From Clarireedia homoeocarpa (taxonomy: Eukaryota; Ascomycota; Leotiomycetes; Helotiales; Rutstroemiaceae), in contig LNKV01000042.1 in NCBI GenBank assembly GCA_001465935.1, positions 355,324 through 419,323 of the forward strand: a DNA stretch of 64,000 nt, written 5' to 3'. Both the position numbers and the translations under genes were made by a program. The notes under the pieces were generated by a model. It saw only the letters and a program-made list of their open reading frames with translations. It did not search any database and was not told where the DNA came from. Within the stretch, counting starts at the first letter, position 1; the number at the start of each line of letters is the position of its first letter. Positions 56,286 to 64,000 of this stretch are shown piece by piece.

Positions 56286-59200
56286 AGAGCTGGGGCGAAT
56301 TGGGTATGGTTGTGGATGAGGATGGTCGGAATATGATGAGTTGGAGGGTGGGAAATATCGGCATAGCGGCGGAGGGTTCGAAGTAAGAATCGTGGAGAGT
56401 CGAAGAAAATATCGCTCAACGCTGGGTAGGAAGTTGTTAGCCGCTGGCGACGAAGAGCCAATCGAGCAGTGGCGGTTTTTTCAAGACACGACAAAATAAG
56501 GAACGCATTGGATTCAGAGCAAGAGTATGAGTTATCGCCAAGTGGTCATGTATGCCAGATTTGTTGTTTTGCTGCTGGCTGGTGCTGGTGCGAGAGGACA
56601 CAGACCATGGGAGAAATACGGAGTAAAGAGACGATAGAATATGACAACCTCCAATCCACTTTTCTCGCAACACTATCAACAGAGCGGTGTGCTTGTTGCG
56701 TCATCCACATATCTGCAGGATATAAAATACTCAACCACGCGCAAAGTCACTTGATAGAGAGAGAGACGGAATTCGACAAGATATTCAATGCCAAGTGAGT
56801 GAGGATCAAGGAAAAAAAGTCAAGCAGAGATATGAGGTCGTGGTTCCGGATGATGAAATGGTAGTAGGTCTTGTTCCTCCACTATCTGCAACATACAGAA
56901 AACCGCAAAAAACTTGGGTATCAAATAGCAGACCATCCATGGGCTGGAATGACATCTCAGCGATACTCTCACGATGGCTACTTGTTCATGATAGACAATT
57001 CTGGCAAGTTGTGTTTCTTATCCTTCATGTTACTAGCAATACGGAAAACTGAACGGCTACGATTGTACAAACGCTCTGTCATCCATCCTTCCCTCTGAGC
57101 AGGCATCACTTGGCTCTAGGGTTGGATGTATTTACGTTGCAGGCATCGATGATCGAGGTCCCGATGGTTTTTAGAACACCTGGCTTGCATATTGGAATGT
57201 TTGAAAATTACAGAAAATATGGTAACGGCGGACCGAATGGTTGGGCACGACGACATGTGAAAAGGCATCATAGGATTTTGCAGCAAAGTAGGTGAATCGC
57301 ATTGAAGACTAGCCAACTGACATTATTGTTTGATAGTCCATATTTGCGGGGAAACATCTGCGACGAGTGATATCGCACGAAGCCTAGCGCAGAGAAGATG
57401 CAGGTTCGTATATGTGACGACTCCACCGGTGGACGTCAACATCCCGGCACTGGCAATCAACTCTCATGTCCCCGGGCCCTACTCGAGCACTGGATATACC
57501 TGAATATCACGTTGAAAAGCCGCTCTGCTAGCGGTTTACATGATTCTGGAGGTCTTGTACAAATGTAGCAGGATTTGGACACCAGGCTTCCGGTCGATGC
57601 AAGGACAGCGGGAGCAAAGCTGGTCACGTCTGGAGCTATCGCCACTCATGATATCGACCACCCTCAGAGTATTCTACCACCGTTGCCGCAGTCTCATACA
57701 TGCAATAACTCGTGAACGAGGTTCCGAGTTCTTGTTTTTGGAACTTGGGGGTAGTATCCGGTGGCTGAAGGATCCCGGCTACTGTGACAGTAGTAATTTG
57801 TGGTACGCAAGCTTCATCTCTCCAGGGAGAAATCTGTTCTTGGGGATTTCTACGTGTTAGGGCAAATTTTGGCATGACTTACGATCGGATATCCCACACA
57901 AGAGGTGCATGCCTAATCTTCGGAGTCATACTTGGAGTTTCTGCAAGTGGTACGCAGGGATTTGTATCCCAATGTCGCCGACTCGAACGCGCAGCTATGT
58001 GCTTTACCATGCAGAAAGCATTTTCTCACGCCATTTGTGCACATACATATGGCACCCACGACTTCTCGCAAGAGAGGACCAGTGCATATTTGCTCCGTCT
58101 GGAGTAGCCGCTTCTTGACGTCAGCCCGGCAAGATAAGGTTATGTTATGCTATGCAGGGGCGCACTTCTGGAGTTCGACCATGCAACGAACTGTCATTAC
58201 AAGTGTGGCAGCCGGAGCTTCGGTGATGTTTCGCCATTTCTACACAATGCCAACCGCGTGTTACATTGCATAGTTTTTGGGCGACATGATGGATGGATGG
58301 ATGTGACGTGCCTGCTACCTTACTGCAGCAGCCTCTGCCGGCGCGTGGCGCATAGCATGGCAGGGCAAGGCGAATGTGAAGATAGGAAACCCCAAGAAAT
58401 AGGTCAGATCCTTCGTGCGGAAATAAGACGATTCCGGAAGTAGAGGAGCTCTTTCTAACCACATTTGATGTTTACCTACTAAGTACGTTTCAGGTATTTT
58501 TGATCGCTCTGCTGTCAAACTTCCGACAGGCTCATTTGTTGTTGTTAGGTGGAGGTTAAATTAAACTTGCTGTCATATACAGATTCAAGTAACATGTGAG
58601 ATCATCTCGAGGCTTGGCCGACTGAGGTTTTGAGATGGACGAGTTCAATGCATCTTTGCGCACGAAATTGACTGGTAGGGATCTCTGGAAATGATGTTCG
58701 GAGCACACGGCTTGATCGGGAAGGTAGCTCATCTTCGAGGGTTTTCTCTCGCAAAAGACTTCAAGAGGATGGTATCCTGGGACAGCGCAGGGAAATACGG
58801 TATATCCCGCATCGAACCAGGCTCCCACGCGCATCGAGACATAGAGCGTATGGCGAGAAGAGTGGGGGTTGGACACGGTTCTTGGGATATTCGGGGTTTC
58901 CGTGGAGCAGCCAATGATTTGATTTTCCAGGATGACGAAGCTTCATAGTCTTAGAACTTCTGCCAACATTGACAGTTCTGGTCCCCGAAAACGCCGGCCT
59001 ATTCTCAGGCCAAGCGTAGGCACTGCAGTTTGCAGTGGAGGGAAGCGCCCTTCTCCAGTCTAAGATTTGCAACAATATCAAAGTGCCGAAGCATGACCAA
59101 TTTTACCGCATCGAATTCGTGGAAACAAGCGGACGCATAGGCGCAGTGAATGCGTTAATGTTTCGCTGTGTAAGTTATGACGTTGGTTGGATTTACATTT

Positions 59201-60678
59201 AAGCACCCCCTTAATGTTTCGGAAGTTATTTTCGAACCTCGACTCAAAAAATCCAACAGTTTCTTATTTGAACAAATATAAAACATCGATGCGAAACAGT
59301 TGGTAGAGAAAGAGATCTCCGTAGCGCACGAATCATGACCAAATGTTTTTATCGATTCGTTGCGCGGGTTTCTGGCTATATTCCAGCAGGATTCAGTGGC
59401 GTTCGTGGAGTGAGGGGGAATCCAGGGCAGTGGATGAAGGAATTGGATTGTTTCGAAATAGGTGTGTATGAGGTTATATTTGCGTACTTGTTGTATCGAG
59501 TTATTGAGGATTAAGTGCCGATACTGAGGACTAAGTGAACGATACCGAGTCTAGTTTCAGAGCATGGCAGTTTTCTCCAGTACGCATGACGCCTTGAAGC
59601 GTAAAGCAAAGCTCGAAAGGAACGGAACAGGAACGGGAACAGAGCAGCTACATTGGCAACTGCAATTCCAAATACCTAAACACGAGCTGCCCAGAAAAAC
59701 ACCGACCGGCATTTGATTTCCAAAATCATAGGATTCGGGCGTCTTGGTCAATGCTTCTTTGGGCAAGTTGCTGGGGTGGAATCACATCTTCACAACTCAT
59801 TGGTCAATTACACCAGATCTATCGAAAGTCGTGACTCCATCGACCTATCCAAGCGAATGCAATGCATGCAGCGACAGGGTGCAAGTGCCAAAAAGCAGAA
59901 AGAGGATTAGGGAAGCGGGGTCTTTTCCGTCTTTCAGGTGCTGTCTTTGAAAACGGACTGAATCATGCCCCCAACATGGTAGAAGGGTACTGTTCGACTT
60001 ATTATTCGTCCGTCGCAAGTTGATACGAAGTATAAACCCGACCTTATCGATTACCTTACTACTCCCTACTACTTACTAAGAACATTATTTCCCAACTTAT
60101 TCCCTGCAAGCATTTTCTCATTTCATTGTCCACTATCCTCTTCACGGCTAGAGGGAATGAACGATGATCCCAGCCCATCTCCCTTCCAACTTCCTCTGCG
60201 ATTAACGTCGCGACTGATAGGGCTACTTGAGATCTTTGCTACCTATCTATCTGACCCCAATCTACCTGCAACATTCCCGCAAGCTGCAAGCTGCGACACA
60301 CCACACGTGGAGTCTGCGATTTGATCTTATAATAGACCTCTAGCACGGCCCGGATCGGACGCGCTTTTCACTCCTTTCACTCACTTACTCACTTGCCACT
60401 TACCTGCATTACATTGCATGTCATTACCGTGCTATGTTATGTCCAAGCTGTTGCTAAGGTGTCGCTAAGGTGTCAAGAGTTGTTTGTAGCTCCAGCCAGT
60501 CGCAGCCAGCCATCATAATCATCGATTTTCGTACATACATACAGCAGGTGGAGGAAACGGTTGTACCCCATATTTCTGAAGATCTTTCTTTCTTGGTTCT
60601 GGCTCTTGTTTGATTGATCAACAACTGAATGACCCCAGCGACTTCTTACGTAGTAATTGTTTGGTGGTCAGGTCAACG
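56286..60678. other. Gene-poor 4.4-kb stretch
   Basis: Between the ureohydrolase and the Zn2Cys6 gene, both on the plus strand. Many frames of 60-110 codons exist on both strands (for example 57784-58107 +, 58556-58876 -, 58761-59081 -) but they overlap, lack domains and show no splice-linked continuation that I could recognise. It could hold a degraded gene or non-coding transcripts. The last 600 bp before 60679 are pyrimidine-rich and may be promoter. Confidence 0.4.
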
Positions 60679-62000
60679 ATGCCTTCGAGACGATCACACA
60701 TCAAATCACATCACGGTTGTAGTCAATGCAAACTGAGAAGAGTCAAGGTAAGTTAAATCCTTTTCATATAATAGATGCACATACACATATCAGTACTTCC
60801 GTTTATCCCAACCTCTACTCTCAGACTCCTATATTTTGGCGTGAAGGGCACCATGACAAAGCATCATCCACTGACAAACGACAAAAATTCTAGTGTGATG
60901 AAAGACAGCCTGTTTGTTCCAGGTGCCATTCTTATAAACGAGAATGTACATATAACTCCGTAGTGTCGCCACCACCTGGCCAGCACAGCTTCGAGTTAAG
61001 ACCACGTACCAAACCTACCAAACCTACCAAACCTATTAATATCCGCCCATCAAAGCGGGCTCCGCCACGCCGTTCAAGCACTGAACCCTTCCCCCCTCTC
61101 CCCTTCGGCATTCACAAGGAGACAGACGCCCTCCTTCACCACTATGTCAACGTCACCAGCAAACCCATCACTTCGGCCTTCAACCGCTACGATCAAAATA
61201 AGTGGGAGTCAGCTGTCCAAAAGAACGCTAGTACGCATGAGTATGTATACAATGGGATGCTCTCTTTCGCCGCCCTGCATCTCGCCGTCCTCCAGCCGAA
61301 TAAACGAGACCAGCATGTTAGTACGGCGCTGAAGTTCCAAAACCAAGCGATGCTACAATTCCGGCCGGTACTAGAGAATATCACCACCGAGAACTGTGAA
61401 GCGGCGCTGGGCTTTTCCGGGCTCCTTATCTCATCTCTCTATGCGTTTCCACTGGCGCATTCGGGACCAGACAAGCCGTCAGAGAAACTTCTTGATTATT
61501 TACCTATTATCTTCTCATTATTCAATGGTACGGTGGCGATTTACCGTATGGGGTGGATGAAACAGTTGAACTCTGAGTTAGCAAAACATCTCCGGACGAA
61601 AGTTATTGCGGCTGACGCACACGATGCGCCGAAGGCTGAAGGGGAAGACTTTCTCGAGGCACTCGAGCAGACGGAGATTGCGAGTCTCAGGGATAGGCGA
61701 GCGCGAGCACTGTATAAGGATGTTTCGTTCAAAGTGAGGCGCAATCTGAGGAGGACGGCGATGTTTCCCGGACGGGCGTGGCCGGGGGCAGCGGCACCGC
61801 CGTTTATTGAGTGTGTGAAGAGGAGAGAGCCGATTGCGTTGGTGCTGGTGGCGTATTGGGCAGTTGGACAGGATAGAGGAGTGGGGTATAATTGGTGGGC
61901 GAGGAATTGGGGGAGAGATCTTGTAGATACAATTGACAGGCAGCTAGGGAATGATTGGAGTTACTATATGGTTTGGCCGAAGCAACAGATTGGGTTGTGA
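60679..62000 (+). CDS. Zn2Cys6 transcription factor, UPC2/sterol-uptake-like
   Basis: Model: join(60679..60747, 60894..62000), 391 aa. A 146-bp phase-0 intron splits the zinc cluster: HGCSQCKLRRVK|CDERQPVCSRCHSYKRECTY (cysteines 14, 17, 24, 31, 34, 40). A short Thr/Lys/Pro repeat (TKPTKPTKPI) precedes an ALLHHYVNVT-type start of the effector domain, then FAALHLAVLQP, FQNQAMLQFRPVLENITTEN and CEAALGFSGLLISSLYAF. These are characteristic of the fungal factors related to sterol uptake control protein Upc2. Upc2-type regulators sense sterols through the C-terminal domain, but many filamentous-fungal relatives have other or unknown roles. The C-terminus (WPGAAAPPFIECVKRREPIA) is well preserved. 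Confidence 0.9.
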
Positions 62001-63233
62001 ATCTATGAGATACATCTTTTGGACTGCATGGGTTGGAGTTTGGCTGCTTAAGCTTAAGAAAACGGGGTCGAAAGATCGCTCGGTATGGGAGCCTTTTGGG
62101 CGATGGCTTGGGCCAAAATAGGAAGGAAAATGGTGGTGGTGAAAGAAGGTGACCATCAGAGGATGATGAGTCCTGCAATCCAACATCTTAGAGAATCAGA
62201 CACCTCGATCGAGAACGCTCGCGAGCTTATGTCCAACTTCGAGAGACCAAAACCTGTGGCAAGAAATTAGGATAGAGAGGACAAACGAGATCAAGTCCTA
62301 GTTCGCTTTTGCGCAGCGCAGAGCACCTAGCAAGGAGTATCCACAAGTAGGAAGTGCATGATGTGGGGGCACAGGATGAAATCTGTGAAGGCTTTATACT
62401 GGTTTGAGGACGTTTAGATGATGTAAATAGCGGGGAAGCATATCAAACTTGACCCAAGCATTGATAAGGCCATTGGGAATAGAAATTCCCCTCAAGACTC
62501 TCTGGCTATAGCAGTTTAGTATCTAAGGACACAATGTTGAAACAACATAGCACCGCTAAATCACCCTTGGCTCATGGCCAGAATAGCCGATAAAAGTCAT
62601 TTGTAATTCATCTCCGAGCACCTGTAACCTGTTTGCACGGTGATCAATTTTCATGACAAATAATCTTCCACTGACCACTAATGCATCTGGATAGGCATTG
62701 GCGGCTACTCGAGTAACCTGTTACACCCCCTGGTATTGATTTCATAAGCTTCAATCATACAATAAGTCAAACAATCTTGCACATTTCTGGACCATTTACC
62801 TCGATATGATGACAACTTGAATCTTGCTACAGCTTGTGAAAGGACGCAATGGGTCATATCGAATAGTCAAGGCACTCGCAAACACCCACCTAGCCGCCTT
62901 CGGTTTCTGATTTCAATCTTTAGCTCGTTCGTTGGATGACCTCGAGGGGTAATTTTGGCATCGGGGGTTGCATAATCGAGACCAACTACCCCCATGAAAC
63001 AACCGAAGCTGGCGAAGCTTCACAAGCTACGAAGTGTAGAAATGGAAGGTCCCACTGAAGACGATTTTCTCTTAGAGTGAGCTACTGCCGAGCAAACATT
63101 GTCGAGCAATGCGATGCAGGCCCCCACACTTACCGAAATGGTGACTCGTATCATACTCGGGTGACTAGCGCTGGTCAATATCGAGAAGAGTGACTGGTGA
63201 TAGAATCTGACGGGAAGAGTCAATCATAGATAT
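62001..63233. other. Gene-free gap
   Basis: A 1.2-kb gap between the Zn2Cys6 gene (+) and the partial HET-family gene (-), so it is the 3' region of both. No array or gene-like frame stands out. Confidence 0.5.
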
Positions 63234-64000
63234 CTATACAATACGAATTATATGACCCTCATCTTTGCCCGAACCAAGATACTCTTCGCAAGGAACTTCT
63301 GCTCCGGCATTGAAGTCATCCAGATCCCAGTTTGGAATGCCCCTAAATACAAAACATCTAGCATTAGCGAGCCCAACTCGTCTGTACCAAGTAGGATGAT
63401 CGGGATGTGCAAGGAGGATTAAGAGACGTCCATATCCCGCGATCATCGGATCATCCTCATCCTCATCCGTGAGAGCTTCGATCTCCATATATAGAAGAAG
63501 AAGAAAAAACTGGCGAGGAGTATCGTCACAAGTATCGAAGTTTAGATCAAAGCGCTTGGGCGGTTTTTCCTTGTCCACATCAAACAATTTTAGATGACCT
63601 CTTAAGATCAAGAAGCCGTTCTTGACAGCTAGAGTTTCGTCGGTGTTAGCTGGAGTAACGCAGACGTCGATCACTGTGGAATGAGGAGTGCATTGAGAGC
63701 CTGGAAATCGCATAAACTTGACTGGGTCATCGATCGATGCCCACGACCAAGAAGGTGCTCTATACTTTGGACGAGGCCGCAGATCGGATTTTGAGGCAAC
63801 ATTAGCCCAGGCAAGGTCATATATAAGATTCTCGTTGCTCCAGAGTCCGGCAAGATAGCTACCCCGTAGCACAGGACTTAGACTCTTCACAAGTCCGGAC
63901 AAGGCAGGTAGTCTGTCCGAGTTGTAAGTGATGGAACGCCTTGTATAATTCTGCACGATGGAGCTCCAATCCCCGACAGAAATTCTTGAAGACCCTACAC
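63234..64000 (-). CDS. HET-family protein, C-terminal part (cut by window edge)
   Basis: Partial: complement(63234..>64000); the frame stays open to the edge, giving at least 255 residues of the C-terminus. It shows the block usually found after the HET domain: DWSSIVQNYTRRSITYNSDRL-type start, LPALSGLVKSL, GSYLAGLWSNENLIYDLAW and RAPSWSWASIDDPVKF. The rest (LILRGHLKLFD, AGYGRLLILLAH, RCFVFRGI) matches the beta-rich tail of these proteins. The HET domain itself should lie beyond 64000 on the minus strand. It is a second member of this family in the window and is not closely similar to the one at 7.1-9.8 kb. Confidence 0.85.
   Translation of the reverse strand, partial: VGSSRISVGDWSSIVQNYTRRSITYNSDRLPALSGLVKSLSPVLRGSYLAGLWSNENLIYDLAWANVASKSDLRPRPKYRAPSWSWASIDDPVKFMRFPGSQCTPHSTVIDVCVTPANTDETLAVKNGFLILRGHLKLFDVDKEKPPKRFDLNFDTCDDTPRQFFLLLLYMEIEALTDEDEDDPMIAGYGRLLILLAHPDHPTWYRRVGLANARCFVFRGIPNWDLDDFNAGAEVPCEEYLGSGKDEGHIIRIV

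Noticed and set aside
1..64000. CRISPR array, insertion sequence or bacterial-type operon
   Set aside because: The repeats lack regular unique spacers, no cas or transposase genes are present, and the genes are intron-containing fungal genes.

Overview
The window is nuclear DNA of a filamentous ascomycete (Pezizomycotina). The evidence is intron-rich genes with mostly 50-130 bp GT-AG introns, two HET-domain (heterokaryon incompatibility family) genes, a PAS-rich hybrid histidine kinase, Zn2Cys6 transcription factors, an Egh16-like secreted protein, and fungal forms of Cdc42, Emg1 and Vma22. The Egh16-like gene and the general gene style suit Leotiomycetes (a Helotiales or Sclerotiniaceae relative). 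That placement is an inference and was not tested by a search.

Layout. Positions 1-4.8 kb carry no recognisable gene and are almost entirely tandem or duplicated repeats. From 4.9 to 9.8 kb a 14-TM MFS transporter (+) faces a HET-domain gene (-), with a minisatellite between their stops. From 10.5 to 21.3 kb four genes are in tandem on the minus strand: a BTB/POZ protein, a long coiled-coil protein, a protein with a mitochondrial-type N-terminus, and a 1142-residue hybrid histidine kinase. From 22.5 to 27.3 kb (-) come a disordered protein with a glycine-zipper-like membrane segment and EMG1. From 31.1 to 36.5 kb (+) come the Egh16-like protein, an ankyrin-repeat protein whose start codon seems to be made by splicing, and a Ure2-like glutathione transferase. 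From 36.7 to 40.6 kb (-) come a Cys-containing protein with a GPI-type tail and a Zn2Cys6 factor with a His/Gln repeat. VMA22 (-) lies at 46.7-47.4 kb, CDC42 (+) at 50.7-51.6 kb, a secreted agmatinase-type ureohydrolase (+) at 53.9-56.3 kb and a UPC2-like Zn2Cys6 factor (+) at 60.7-62.0 kb. The right edge cuts a second HET-family gene (-).

The genes do not form an obvious operon-like or biosynthetic cluster. Housekeeping genes (EMG1, VMA22, CDC42) sit between accessory genes (HET, Egh16-like, MFS, GST), separated by long gene-free stretches rich in micro- and minisatellites. Exon models were built by hand from splice signals, reading phase and family motifs; every multi-exon model listed as complete closes to an exact multiple of three.

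The observations most worth a second look are: a 30-nt phase-0 exon that holds the phosphoacceptor H-box of the histidine kinase; an ankyrin gene in which both the AUG and the stop of a 4-codon upstream ORF are assembled by splicing; a HET gene whose repeat-filled intron, if retained, leaves a HET-only protein; and a BTB domain interrupted by a tandem-repeat loop.
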